Source: Parashewanella tropica
GTDB lineage: Bacteria; Pseudomonadota; Gammaproteobacteria; Enterobacterales; Shewanellaceae
Reading direction: 5' to 3'
NCBI RefSeq assembly: GCF_004358445.1
Contig: NZ_CP037951.1
Location: 1,599,501 to 1,663,500 of the forward strand
DNA: 64,000 bases
Of the stretch, positions 50,318 to 60,700 are shown in pieces. Within the stretch, counting starts at the first letter, position 1. Each line of letters starts with the position of its first letter. The notes under the pieces were generated by a model. That model made no database searches. It saw only the letters and a list, made by a program, of their open reading frames with translations, and was not told where the DNA came from. Position numbers and translations under genes: made by a program.

Positions 50318-50350
50318 GTCATGCCTGCGCATGCAGGCATCCAGTGACTT
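50318..50350. repeat. REP-like palindrome, pfaC-pfaD gap
   Basis: CGTCATGCCTGCGCATGCAG begins a 33-bp element with the core ATGCCTGC / GCAGGCAT. A related pair of copies is found inside pfaC at 53178-53259, which identifies this as a dispersed repeat family. Confidence 0.85.
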
Positions 50351-50400
50351 TTCAATCTCTAATAAATAAAAGTCAAAATTAGTTTTTTCTATATCCTTGA

Positions 50401-50497
50401 AGGGGCAATAGTGCGAACGCCAACCGAAGCGCACGTCCATGTGCTGATGACCGTTACATCCTGTAACGGACAGTTGGCTTATCGCACTATTGCCCCT
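50401..50497 (+). repeat. 97-bp cloverleaf-like palindromic element, intergenic copy
   Basis: A perfect 16-bp outer stem (50401-50416 with 50482-50497) encloses a second stem GCCAAC/GTTGGC (50419-50424 with 50473-50478). Inside are two hairpins: GCAC/GTGC (50431-50444) and an 8-bp stem CCGTTACA/TGTAACGG with loop TCC (50451-50469). The remaining parts of the 50279-50600 gap hold the REP-like repeat and otherwise no signal I can name. A second copy lies in pfaC at 53448-53542. Confidence 0.88.
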
Positions 50498-50600
50498 GTC
50501 TTAATCCTTGGTTGATTCAAAGTTAGATACCTGACTTTAAATCATCCCCCCATAACAGGGCTTACAACATTTGTTTATCTTTGTCATTTAAATTCTAAAG

Positions 50601-53600
50601 TTAACCCTCATACACACAAATAGCGATATCCGTTACTTCGTAAATCCTTAAACCATCTTTACTCAAGTTCGCATCACCTTTAATGATAACTTGGTTCGGT
50701 TCGTGGATGATATCTGTTATGTGAACATCCAGTGACATTTGTTTGTTCAATGGCGTGATTTGTCCACGATACTTCCATTTTATATCCGATAATATTTGTC
50801 CGAATTTCGGATTGCTAAATTCTTGTCCTAGCCCTTCATTCAATGCAAAGGTTTGCATCAATTCGATGATAGCTTCGACACCTAAAGATCCTGGCATTAC
50901 GGGATCTTGGTGGAAGTGGAATTGGAAGAACCAGTCGCTAGCATCAACGGTGCGCTCTGCGTATAGATAACCTTTTTCGGCTTTACCGCCATTTCGAACA
51001 ATATCTACTTTGTCGATAAAGTTAAGTTGTCCGCCAGCTAAGCGATAATGAGGTTTATCATCTTGTGCGATAAACAGCGGGCAAGCATCATCAAGCAAAT
51101 TGATTTTAACATCAGCTGAAACTTGATTTTGGTGATGCCAAGCTTGGGTGACATTGCCGTTGTCTAAGCCAAGCTGGTGGGTTAAGGCTTGCTCTTTAAA
51201 GTAACCAAATACCGCACTTCCTCGATAGAATGGTTCATTGTCTACTGATAATTCAAAAGTAAAGTTCTGAATGATGTTACTGCCAGCCACTACGGTTGAA
51301 AGCAGCTTTGAATCATTCACTATGGTTTTACCACGCAGATCGACATGACGTAATAACTCGCCCGAACCATCTAAGTTACGGAAGAACAGTTCATCATTCG
51401 GGAACTGTAGTGTTGTTCCCATCCATGCCGAAATAAAGCCGTTGGGTTGTAATGAGATTTCCATTAATACCGAATATGGCATTAAGCTATCGTGCGTGTT
51501 TTTCTCAAAATACCAAGCATCTTCTGGAACTTCATACTCAGCAATACAAGAGGCTGGGTTGCGTAAATCCCCACGTTTACCTTGAATGTCGATGACTCTT
51601 GTCGTTAGCTGTAAGTCACCACAAGGAGTACGAGGGGGGATCAAGTCTCGATAGATACTGAAGTCAGAACCAAAGCACTTTTCAATATCGCCCGTGGCAA
51701 ATTCAAATAGATGATAAGGTGTATATGGCAGTGTATCTGGCTCAGTATTTGGATAATCTGGGCTTAATGGTGCAGGCACATGCTGAATAGGAATCACGCC
51801 TTTGTTGATTGGAGCTGAGTGATCGGCTATCTGAGCCATTAATGGTGCATTTGGGCGGTTGCCAAAATCAATTTTGATTGGATTGTTGTTCTCGGTATAA
51901 CGAGTACAATCCACTTCTTCTTTGATCATCACTCCAAGGTTTTGAAAATCCACCACCACTTTACCATTAAGTAGAATATCAATATTCGCTTTGGCGAATG
52001 GGTTAGGGTGCAGGCCGATTTCGGTGACTTCCATTCGGTATGTCAAAGTACCATGCTGTGGTAACACCTGACCACGACAGCGTACTTTTTGTGAAGCATC
52101 TTTAAGTGGTTGGAAACGACCTTGGGTAACTTGAGTGTGCATGCCTAAGTGCAGCATAAAGAATTGCAGTAATTGGCCACAACCCTCAGCCATTAATGAA
52201 CCTGCCATTACTTGGTCGTCTTTAAAGTGACAAGGAAAGTACCAATGATCGGGTGCGAGTTGTTTTTCACCTTCAACAAAGCCTAAGCCCCAAGCTCCAC
52301 CGTGAATATCAAGCTGATTCACTTGCTCGATCATCAAAAACTTTTCAGAGGCGAAGCACAGAGATTGCTGAATGCCATGTTGCGCTTGGTAGTCCGCATG
52401 TTGACCACCAAAACATTGACCAATGTTACCGTTTAATAAGTTCGCTATTTGCTGGTAATCAAACTGAGTTTGACCGCAATGAATCAAAGGCTTAAAACGA
52501 GGTTTATTGGTCGCCATAAGTGCAGCATTGCGAGTGGCAATTTCGTCATCGGTGCGTATAACGCCTTTGCCATCAGCCAGTTCTTGATCGGTAAAGAAAC
52601 CAGCACAACCACCATCCATTTTCAGGATCATCTTATCGCCAACAAAGCACTCGTAAGAGAAGAAGAACAGCAAGGTATCGCCATTACTTGCAAAGTTATT
52701 GATGGAAATGTCATAGCGAAGCGTATCACCACCGCGAGGTAAATCGCCTAAGAAGGTTAGGGTGCAGTCGAGTAATCTGTATACCCGTTCACCTTTATTT
52801 TCAAAGTCGATGCCTAAATAACTGATCAACATAAGATCGCATTGACCTGATTCAACGGCAACCGCCCACGGGATTTGACCATCAACTAAATAAGGAGCAT
52901 TCACAGGAATATCATATTCAGTGGTCATGGTACTTGGTTGATATTCATTGGTTGCAGCATTGAGCTTAGTTACACGAGATACCAACAGATAATCTGTGGT
53001 GGGTAGACGCACTCTACGTGAATAATTGTCGATAACGGCATAGTCTTCACCAAAGACTTTCGCTATATCACCTTCAGCATATTCAACTAAATCTTGATAA
53101 TCCCAAATACATGGTTTTTGCTCTGGAGTTGGCACGATATAAGGCGTAATTTGGTTTAGTGAATGAGGGTGTTCAACCGTCGCTCCTGCGGAGGCAGGAG
53201 TCCAGTGACTTTCTTCTGGAGTTAAAAGACGCTGGATGCCTGCCTGCGCAGGCATGACGTTTTCATTATTTAGCAGTTGAGCTTGTTGCTGCTTTAATAA
53301 TGCATCGGCAATTTGTAAGCCTTGCTGACGAGTTTTTAAGTAAGCCAAATGAGCTTCACGAGCTAAAGACTGGTTATGATTAAGAGCTTGTAAATTATTC
53401 ATAGATGCAGATTCAAGGGGAGATGATGCAAATTGAGAAAGCGATGAAGAGTCATAGTGGGATAAGCCAACCGTCTGTGACAGGATGTCACAGTCGTCAG
53501 CACATGGATGTGCGTTTCTGTTGGCGTTCACACTATGACTCTGGTCTTGATAATTCGAATAATCGTTTGCTTCTAGCTGTTGGACAACTTTTGAATTAGT

Positions 53601-56321
53601 AGATGCGTTAGAAAATTTTTCAGTGAGTTGTGCTTGATTACCCATTGGCGTTTTACAAATATGCTCAACAATATCTCGACCACCTAAAGTGACTGTTTTG
53701 ATCAAATGCTTTGAATCAGTCCATGTCAGATCTTGCGATAATCGAGTGACTAATTGATCTTGTTGCGTTGTACTTTGCTCTATACGAAGCTGTGACATTT
53801 GCGAAACCGTTTGAGTCTGAACTAATGCTGTTGACTTCTCTGGGTTCAACTTGAGTAGTGCATGTAACAGAGATGCCATACCAGAAGCAGCAAAACAATG
53901 CCCAACAGACTGAGCTGCACTTTGGTTCGCCTGAGGTAGCTCAATGGCTGAGTTATATTCGACAAGTGAATCATCATTATTTAATGAACCATCAAAACTT
54001 AGAGCTTTAATTTGTCCGTAAGATTGTTCCGCATCAGCAGACAATACAATGGCACCCGCACCTTCACCAATATTCCAGCCTTCATTACTCTGATTAGGTT
54101 CAGGATTAACCGCTTGTACTTGGTGATGCAAAATCACTTGTTCAGCGCTACCACTTAAATCCACCGCGGCAATAACGACTGCATCCACGTTATCTTGCAT
54201 CATTAGATTGTCAGCGACTTCTAAACAGCGATTCACTGAATGCTCAGCTGCCGAAATGGTAAAGGCTGGTCCGTTAAAGTCCCATAGTGATGAGATTCGA
54301 GATGCCATAATGTTACCAATAAAGCTGGTGTACTGATTGAGCTTGGCAGCATCCAATACAGAATCCATTGCAATGGATTCAAGCTGTTGGTATTCATCAC
54401 TCGATAGTGAAATGCCTTGCTGTATCAAGCTATCTCGGATTTGAGTATGCAGATTAACTCGACCACGGAATTGATGTAATTCAGGCTCGGTTTCCATTGC
54501 AACAAGTACAGCAACATTGCTACCAGCTTTAAGCTTGGCATCACGAATGGCTTCATCTGCGACTTTGATCAATAGCAATTGTTGAGCGATCAAACGATCG
54601 TCTTCATTAGGCGGTACTTTAAATCGTAAAAAGTCGAAGTCGAAGCTTTCAATAAAACCACCTTGAGGTACTTGATCCATTCCCCATTGTGCTAATAGTT
54701 CTGGCTGGTTCTGCAAGCCTTTCCAACGTAGTGGTGGTAATGATGTAAAGCCTGTCTCGCCAGATTGAATCCCTTGATGCCAAGCATTGATGGAATCAAA
54801 GCGACCAAAGTGAGAGGCAATACCTGAAATATGTAAGGGTAAAAATTCTGTTATTCCTGGCTTATATGTGGGTTCATCACCTTGGCTTGGTTGATAACTT
54901 TCTAACACCAAGTGAGCATTACAACCGCCAAAACCAAATACCGACACGCCAGCGTGTTTTTGATCGGAGCCTGATTTTTTAGGCCAAGCTTGAGTTTCAG
55001 TGGGGACTTGTTTACCTGAGAATAACTCATTAGGTGATGCAATCGCTTGGTTCAAATTGACCGTTGCAGGCAGTTTTTCATGCTCCATTGCGAAAATCAT
55101 TTTCATGATCCCCGGCATGCCTGCAGCTGTAAGTAAGTGACCTAAGTTCGATTTGGCTGAACCAATCATTGGCGCAGTGGTATTGTCTAACTTGTCTGTG
55201 AAGAATTGCTCCATTGAAGTGAGCTCAACTTTATCACCCAATGGTGTGCCAGTAGCATGACATTCAATGGCTTCTACTTTTTTTGGTTCAATCCCTGCCT
55301 CGGAATAAGCGCGCTCAAAAGCGAGCACCTGACCTTTTGAGTTTGGGCTTAATACAAATTGCCCTTTACCGTCGTTAGAAAGCCCAACACTTGAAATGAC
55401 ACCATAGATGTGGTCTCCATCACGCTCAGCATCGGCTAATCGCTTTAAGACAAACACACCAGCACCTTCACCTGCAAACAAACCTTGGCTATTTTCATCA
55501 AAAGGGGCAGAGCAGTTGTTATCTGGATAGGCGTGAAAGATGGAGAAACCCATATTGATAAAGAATGGATCCGCACCAGACATAGCACCAGCCAGCATTA
55601 CATCAGCTTTACCCGAGTTAAGGTAATCACACGCCAGTTTTACGGCATAAACTGAGCTTGCACAGGCTGCATCTAAGGTTAATTGACAACCACCTAATCC
55701 CAGTGCTTGATGCAAAACTTGCGAGGCACTGTGTGCAGCAGCTAAGTGAGTTTTGATATCAGCATCGACTTGAGGTTTAGATGAAAAATACTCAAGTTTA
55801 AAATTCGGCTGATTGAACTTTTGTTGCAGTCCTTTTTCAACCGCTTGATGATATAAGGGCAGCACTAACTCATTTGACGTTTTAGTGGGGAATGACAAAC
55901 TGCCCATCACCACGCCTGTGCGAGCGAGCGTTGTTGACTCTAATGAGATATTGGCATCTGCAAGTGCTTTACGACCACAATCTAGCGCCCATAAAAAGCC
56001 GTCATCTAAATGAGTTAATTGATCTGCGGGTAAATGATAACCGTCGGCTTCAAAGGAAAAGTCTTGTATGTAACCACCGCGATCACAATAGAAGCGATCG
56101 GACTCGCCTTGTTGCCCACGATAATCATCAGGTTGAGCGTTAAGTTTATCAGCGGTGAGTTGGGTTCTCGAATCTTGTTTATCTAATAAATTTTGCCAGA
56201 ACTCTTGTGCATCATTAGCATTTGGATAGCGAGCAGCTAATCCTACAATCGCAATCTTTTTTGATGTTCTAGATATCTTTCTTGAAGACAAAGAGTTTGA
56301 TGATTCGGGCTTCGAAGGCAC
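50601..56321 (-). CDS. pfaC: PUFA synthase subunit PfaC (KS-CLF-DH-DH)
   Basis: PfaC has 1906 residues. Residues about 20-480 are a ketosynthase with the active Cys220 in LDAACASS, the HATGTPLGD His and the SNLGHLLTAAG His. Residues about 490-870 are a chain-length factor in which the Cys site reads ISAAEHSVNR, so it cannot condense. A linker follows (about 900-1110). Two FabA-like dehydratase hot dogs follow, with CHFKDDQVMAGSLMAEG near 1370 and FHFHQDPVMPGSLGVEA near 1805. The linker carries two in-frame insertions encoded by dispersed repeats (residues about 927-957 and 1021-1048). The start is GTG at 56321, sharing one base with the pfaB TAG stop (TAGTG), with AAGGAG upstream. Confidence 0.96.
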   Translation of the reverse strand: MPSKPESSNSLSSRKISRTSKKIAIVGLAARYPNANDAQEFWQNLLDKQDSRTQLTADKLNAQPDDYRGQQGESDRFYCDRGGYIQDFSFEADGYHLPADQLTHLDDGFLWALDCGRKALADANISLESTTLARTGVVMGSLSFPTKTSNELVLPLYHQAVEKGLQQKFNQPNFKLEYFSSKPQVDADIKTHLAAAHSASQVLHQALGLGGCQLTLDAACASSVYAVKLACDYLNSGKADVMLAGAMSGADPFFINMGFSIFHAYPDNNCSAPFDENSQGLFAGEGAGVFVLKRLADAERDGDHIYGVISSVGLSNDGKGQFVLSPNSKGQVLAFERAYSEAGIEPKKVEAIECHATGTPLGDKVELTSMEQFFTDKLDNTTAPMIGSAKSNLGHLLTAAGMPGIMKMIFAMEHEKLPATVNLNQAIASPNELFSGKQVPTETQAWPKKSGSDQKHAGVSVFGFGGCNAHLVLESYQPSQGDEPTYKPGITEFLPLHISGIASHFGRFDSINAWHQGIQSGETGFTSLPPLRWKGLQNQPELLAQWGMDQVPQGGFIESFDFDFLRFKVPPNEDDRLIAQQLLLIKVADEAIRDAKLKAGSNVAVLVAMETEPELHQFRGRVNLHTQIRDSLIQQGISLSSDEYQQLESIAMDSVLDAAKLNQYTSFIGNIMASRISSLWDFNGPAFTISAAEHSVNRCLEVADNLMMQDNVDAVVIAAVDLSGSAEQVILHHQVQAVNPEPNQSNEGWNIGEGAGAIVLSADAEQSYGQIKALSFDGSLNNDDSLVEYNSAIELPQANQSAAQSVGHCFAASGMASLLHALLKLNPEKSTALVQTQTVSQMSQLRIEQSTTQQDQLVTRLSQDLTWTDSKHLIKTVTLGGRDIVEHICKTPMGNQAQLTEKFSNASTNSKVVQQLEANDYSNYQDQSHSVNANRNAHPCADDCDILSQTVGLSHYDSSSLSQFASSPLESASMNNLQALNHNQSLAREAHLAYLKTRQQGLQIADALLKQQQAQLLNNENVMPAQAGIQRLLTPEESHWTPASAGATVEHPHSLNQITPYIVPTPEQKPCIWDYQDLVEYAEGDIAKVFGEDYAVIDNYSRRVRLPTTDYLLVSRVTKLNAATNEYQPSTMTTEYDIPVNAPYLVDGQIPWAVAVESGQCDLMLISYLGIDFENKGERVYRLLDCTLTFLGDLPRGGDTLRYDISINNFASNGDTLLFFFSYECFVGDKMILKMDGGCAGFFTDQELADGKGVIRTDDEIATRNAALMATNKPRFKPLIHCGQTQFDYQQIANLLNGNIGQCFGGQHADYQAQHGIQQSLCFASEKFLMIEQVNQLDIHGGAWGLGFVEGEKQLAPDHWYFPCHFKDDQVMAGSLMAEGCGQLLQFFMLHLGMHTQVTQGRFQPLKDASQKVRCRGQVLPQHGTLTYRMEVTEIGLHPNPFAKANIDILLNGKVVVDFQNLGVMIKEEVDCTRYTENNNPIKIDFGNRPNAPLMAQIADHSAPINKGVIPIQHVPAPLSPDYPNTEPDTLPYTPYHLFEFATGDIEKCFGSDFSIYRDLIPPRTPCGDLQLTTRVIDIQGKRGDLRNPASCIAEYEVPEDAWYFEKNTHDSLMPYSVLMEISLQPNGFISAWMGTTLQFPNDELFFRNLDGSGELLRHVDLRGKTIVNDSKLLSTVVAGSNIIQNFTFELSVDNEPFYRGSAVFGYFKEQALTHQLGLDNGNVTQAWHHQNQVSADVKINLLDDACPLFIAQDDKPHYRLAGGQLNFIDKVDIVRNGGKAEKGYLYAERTVDASDWFFQFHFHQDPVMPGSLGVEAIIELMQTFALNEGLGQEFSNPKFGQILSDIKWKYRGQITPLNKQMSLDVHITDIIHEPNQVIIKGDANLSKDGLRIYEVTDIAICVYEG
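53178..53259. repeat. Two inverted REP-like copies inside the pfaC coding sequence
   Basis: Two copies face each other: one from 53178 (CGTCGCTCCTGCGGAGGCAG) and one on the complement from 53259 (CGTCATGCCTGCGCAGGCAG). Both share CGTC, a palindromic core and a GTCCAG or ATCCAG end with the copy at 50318. They are translated in frame within PfaC as VMPAQAGIQRLL to HWTPASAGATV, in the linker before the first dehydratase. Confidence 0.9.
53448..53542 (-). repeat. 95-bp cloverleaf-like palindromic element inside pfaC
   Basis: In the pfaC coding sense the outer 12-bp stem AGAGTCATAGTG / CACTATGACTCT encloses GCCAAC/GTTGGC, the hairpin GCACATCCATGTGC, and the 8-bp stem CTGTGACA/TGTCACAG with loop TCC. 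The order and loops match the copy at 50401-50497. It is read in frame as SVNANRNAHPCADDCDILSQ and on to HYDS in PfaC. Confidence 0.9.
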
Positions 56322-57724
56322 TATCGGCTCTCCTTAACTTGGGTAAAACGGGCGGTGAGGGCATCAATGGAAAGTGGCACCCGTAAACTGATTAATTTTG
56401 CAATGCCGTTCAGTAAGCTGGTTATTGTATCTTGTCCCTTACTATTCAAGGCGATGATATGGCAATCTTGCTTGTCTTGTAATTGTTTATTGATCAAAGT
56501 GGTGGTTTGCCTATCTGCGCCTACCTCTACAAAAATGCGACTGCCATGGGATATGGATTTATCTACGACATTTGCAAAATCTAACGGCTGAGTAAATGTA
56601 TTTGCAATGCTGGTTGCAATGGATTCAGCATTGATTGTCTGTTTATTCAATGGTTCTGATTGAGACGCTGAAATAAAACGAATATTCGGCAGTTTGTCGA
56701 CTATAGGCTGTTGATAAAAAGCTTGAATGTCATTTTCTACCAATTGCGATGCAGGTGTGTGCATTGCGGTAACCATATTAGTGGCAATCCCTCGTTTACC
56801 TATGGTTTTGAGTAAATCGCGACAAGCTTGTTCATCACCTGCGATGATGCAGGTATCTTTGTGGCTAATGGCTAGATATGCTTTGGGAAACTTTGGCAGA
56901 GCTTGTTTTATTTCATCAGCTGTTGCCGCTACATAAAAGCTATTCCAGTTGATTGATTGTTCAGATTCTAATTGCCATAACTTTCGAACGGCTGTGAGTG
57001 AACCTGATATTTGATGCTGGAATATTTCACTCTTGGCCGTAGCATCAATCAAGGTTTCTGGTTGTTTCCATACACCAAGGCTTGCCCACATAGCGGTTTC
57101 GCCCATAGAGTAACCTAAAGCCAATTCTGGTTTCAGCTTGAAGTCTTCGAGTAAGAGTTGGCTTAATAAATAGCTGACTCCAACTCCAGCAATGGCTTGC
57201 TGACTCAAACTTGGCTTGATTGTCTTGTTAGAGTAGTAAATATTGGTTTGTAGCAGGGCATTGATATCAAGCCGTTGTGCTAATTGTGTAAATCGCTGAG
57301 GGAAATATTGATGCAAGCCTAAAAACATCTTAGGGTAGGCGGTGCCAACACCCGGATAGACAAAGGTTAAGCCTTTATTTTGTGGAGGTTTAGAATAAAA
57401 GCAACTTCCGTTGGGTGTTGTAAAACGCCAATCCTGTTTACCTTGGTTAGCAATGACCGATTGCTCAAATGCTTTTATCTCTGCGAGTAATTGAGCTGGG
57501 TTTGATGCTTGAAGTACTAGCGCTAATGGTTGCTGAGCCTGATAGCCCTGCAAGTTAGCACGCATGTTGCCAAGAAAATCAGTAGAAGTAGAAAGCGCTT
57601 TAGCTTGCGTGAGTACGTCATCAACCTTTGTACCAGTGATGATATAAAACAGTCGAGTGGCAGCGACCAGAGGTAATGATCGCTGCACATCTAGGAGTTG
57701 TTTGAAGTCTAGGTTTACACTCAC
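56321..57724 (-). CDS. pfaB: PUFA synthase acyltransferase PfaB
   Basis: PfaB (467 residues) contains an acyltransferase domain with GLTFVYPGVGTAYP and the nucleophile motif GYSMGE; the C-terminal part has a VEVGADRQTT block typical of this domain. PfaB type influences which final product (EPA or DHA) is made. The protein is shorter than PfaB of other producers as I remember them, mainly at the N-terminus. The GTG start at 57724 overlaps the pfaA stop (GTGA), so translation is coupled. Confidence 0.92.
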   Translation of the reverse strand: MSVNLDFKQLLDVQRSLPLVAATRLFYIITGTKVDDVLTQAKALSTSTDFLGNMRANLQGYQAQQPLALVLQASNPAQLLAEIKAFEQSVIANQGKQDWRFTTPNGSCFYSKPPQNKGLTFVYPGVGTAYPKMFLGLHQYFPQRFTQLAQRLDINALLQTNIYYSNKTIKPSLSQQAIAGVGVSYLLSQLLLEDFKLKPELALGYSMGETAMWASLGVWKQPETLIDATAKSEIFQHQISGSLTAVRKLWQLESEQSINWNSFYVAATADEIKQALPKFPKAYLAISHKDTCIIAGDEQACRDLLKTIGKRGIATNMVTAMHTPASQLVENDIQAFYQQPIVDKLPNIRFISASQSEPLNKQTINAESIATSIANTFTQPLDFANVVDKSISHGSRIFVEVGADRQTTTLINKQLQDKQDCHIIALNSKGQDTITSLLNGIAKLISLRVPLSIDALTARFTQVKESR

Positions 57725-60700
57725 AGACTACCTGCTCCTAGCTGACTTAGTTCTGTGTGAGGTTCAAACACTAAACTTGGGCTAACAGTAACCCTTGCTT
57801 GCTTCATAAAACCGCAAACTGTTCCATCGTTGGCTAGCAAAGCAATATCAGCAATTACTTGATGCTTACTGGCTTTTATCACTTTCAACCTTAGTTCTGT
57901 GATTGTCTTGCTTTGCTCAACTGAGCAAGCTTGGTACTCAGCAATACTCACAGGTAGGCAGGCATGTCCTGTATTGAGCTTTGTCCAAACTAACAAAGCT
58001 TGAAGCATTTGATCTTCCGCTACAGGATGATAGCCGCAAATACCATTATCCAATTCAGAGTTAATTGGGCTTGGTATATTCAATTTAGCAATTAAACCTT
58101 GTTGATCGTAATGGCTAAGTTGGCTAAGACCTTGTAACTGCTCACCGTGGAACAAAGTGCCGTTTTGGTAAAACTTACTCGCATCTTGTGAAAAGGGTGT
58201 AATACCTTTTAACTCAAGAGTTGGTTGAGGTATTACTCCCTCAACTAACTCAGCTTGATACTGAGGCTTACCGTCACATTCTATGGTCGCTACAAGATGA
58301 TCATCTTTTGGCTCAAGTCGTAATATCAGAGCCTTGGTTTTGTCTGTATCAAATACAACACCTTTCAGTAATTGATAATGACGAATAGACCAAGTTGTAT
58401 CGGTTAAGCTCTCCACTTGCTCCAGCATCCAATCTAAGGCAAACACAGTTGGTAAAACAGGATTGCCTTTGATTTGGTGATGCTCAATAAAGCCCAGTTG
58501 TTGCGGATCTAACTCAAGAGTGATGTTTTTATCCCACTGAATTACATCCGCATTAGGCTTTTTTGATTGAACGTCCTGTTCGTTTGCCGAATTACCTTGC
58601 ATATCAGAGCCAATCAAAAGCTGGCTTGAAGATTGAGACAGAATTTTATCAGCAAATAGCTGAGCGCCAGCTTCTAGTGGAATGACATATACGCCACGTT
58701 CAGTGAACATTTTCTTGAGCGCAGAGTTCACCATACCACCGTCCCAAGGACCCCAATCAAAACTAATGCTTTTACAGTTTGGATAGCGATGACTTAACTG
58801 AATGGCGGTTTTATTCAAAATCTCGTTCGCCATGGCGTAATCACTTTGACCTGTGTTGCCATAAAAACCAGCAGCAGAAGAGAACAAGGCGATAAGCTTC
58901 ATTTGCTCTGGTTCTAACACTTCAAGCAACTGGTTAAGACCATTCACTTTGGTACCGTAAACTCTTGATAATTCGTCTAGAGATTTATCTTGAATGAGCT
59001 TGTCAGCTAGTACGCCAGCACCGTGGATTAATCCTGTAATAGGAGTGATGGCCGTTAACGGCGCTAAAGTTTCTGCTACTGCATCTGCATTACTGACATC
59101 TAGTGATAGATATTCTGCACTTGCGCCTAATTGCTCAAAGCGTTTGATAGCTTGGTCAATCTCCAGTGAACTTTTGATTGGCCAAATCAGATCATCAATT
59201 TGCTTAGGGCTTGGCTTTTTACCTTCAGCTACCAAGGCTGCAATGGCTGCTTCCTGTAACTCATCAGCCGTTTTACCTTGCGCCCAAGTCGGCAGTTCAG
59301 AGTGTGAAATCTGCTGGCTGCGACCTGCTAGGATAAAGTGTGCTGGAGTGGCTTGTGCTAGTTTCAAAGCACATTCTAAGGTGACACCTTTAGCTCCGCC
59401 TGTTACCAAAATTTTGTCTGTTGCAGTGATTTCAGCGGCGTTAAATTGCTGTTCTTGTTCGCCAGCTACCAGAGTAAAGCGACCAGATTGACTTATGCCA
59501 ATTTCAGATATTGATGATTGCTCGAGTAGCTCAGTAATGATTGCTGTGGAAAACTCCGCGCTATCGAAATTCGTATCAATATCTAATGCCTTACAACTCA
59601 CTTGAGTCCACTCATGAGAGAGAGTTTTAGTAAGCCCCGATAGTGCAGCTTGATTTAGTTCAAATGATTCATCATTCAAGTAGCCGAAACCACCATCCAT
59701 TCTTGAAACTGTGACAAATTGACTTTGCTCAGCTGTATTTAGAATTGGCTGTAAATGTTTAGCCCACAAGAATGCATGCTCTACATGAGAATACGCCGTT
59801 TCATTGAGGTTAATATCTCGCTCTGCATCAACTTTTGGTTGTAAGTGAATAAAGCCGCTAATACTGCCTAACTCTTGAATCGACGATAAAGTCTGAGCAA
59901 TTGAGTTATCACTGATTTCAGATAGCGTGAATTGGGCAACGTCACTATTTAACGGTGAATGAGCCGTCAAGATAGATTCTGGAGCATGAACAACTGCGAC
60001 GGTTAATCCTTTTGCGGTTAGCTTTTCAGCTAGAATACCGGCGTTCTGCCCATCATCAGTGATGATAAACAAACCGCTGGTGGTTACCGATTTAGAATTA
60101 GCCGCCGCTGGCAGCTTTTTTAAGCTAACCTCGCTGTGTGGAGGAAGCTCTACATTCACTGATTCACTGTTTGCAGCAGGAGTGTGTGCGATAACTTCAG
60201 CCGCTTGGACTTGCGTTGTCAGCTTCGAGTTCATGTAAGTAACGATTTCTTCAAGCGTACGACACTCGGCTAAGTCTTCAGGGTTTAACTCAGGTAATTC
60301 CGGCAGCTGATCTTGCACTGTACCGAGAATTTCTACACGCTTAATGGAGTCAATACCTAAGTCAGCTTCCATGTCCATGCTTAGCTCTAACATTTCAGCA
60401 GGGTAGCCTGTTTTGTCAGCAACAACAGATAGCATGGTTGCTTGCACTTGATCTGCGTTTAAGTTTGATACTTGAGTGTTTGCGTTGACGTTATTGGTTT
60501 CAACAACTGGATCTGATGAATCCAATTTTGAATTCATATAAGTAACGATTTCACCAAGAGTGCGACACTCGGCTAAATCTTCAGGGCTAAGTTCTGGTAA
60601 CTCAGGAAGCTGGTCTTGCACTGTACCTAGGATTTCAACACGTTTAATGGAATCGATCCCTAAGTCGGCTTCCATATCCATGCCTAACTCTAGCATTTCA

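Noticed and set aside
50401-50497. Cloverleaf as a tRNA or an integron attC site
   Set aside because: The outer stem is 16 bp, there is no T-arm consensus and no CCA end. The inner CGCCAAC and GTTGGCT do not fit the RYYYAAC and GTTRRRY core boxes of attC.
58994-59491. 165-codon plus-strand ORF within pfaA
   Set aside because: It lies opposite the ketoreductase of pfaA, which is clearly coding; composition is that of a shadow frame.
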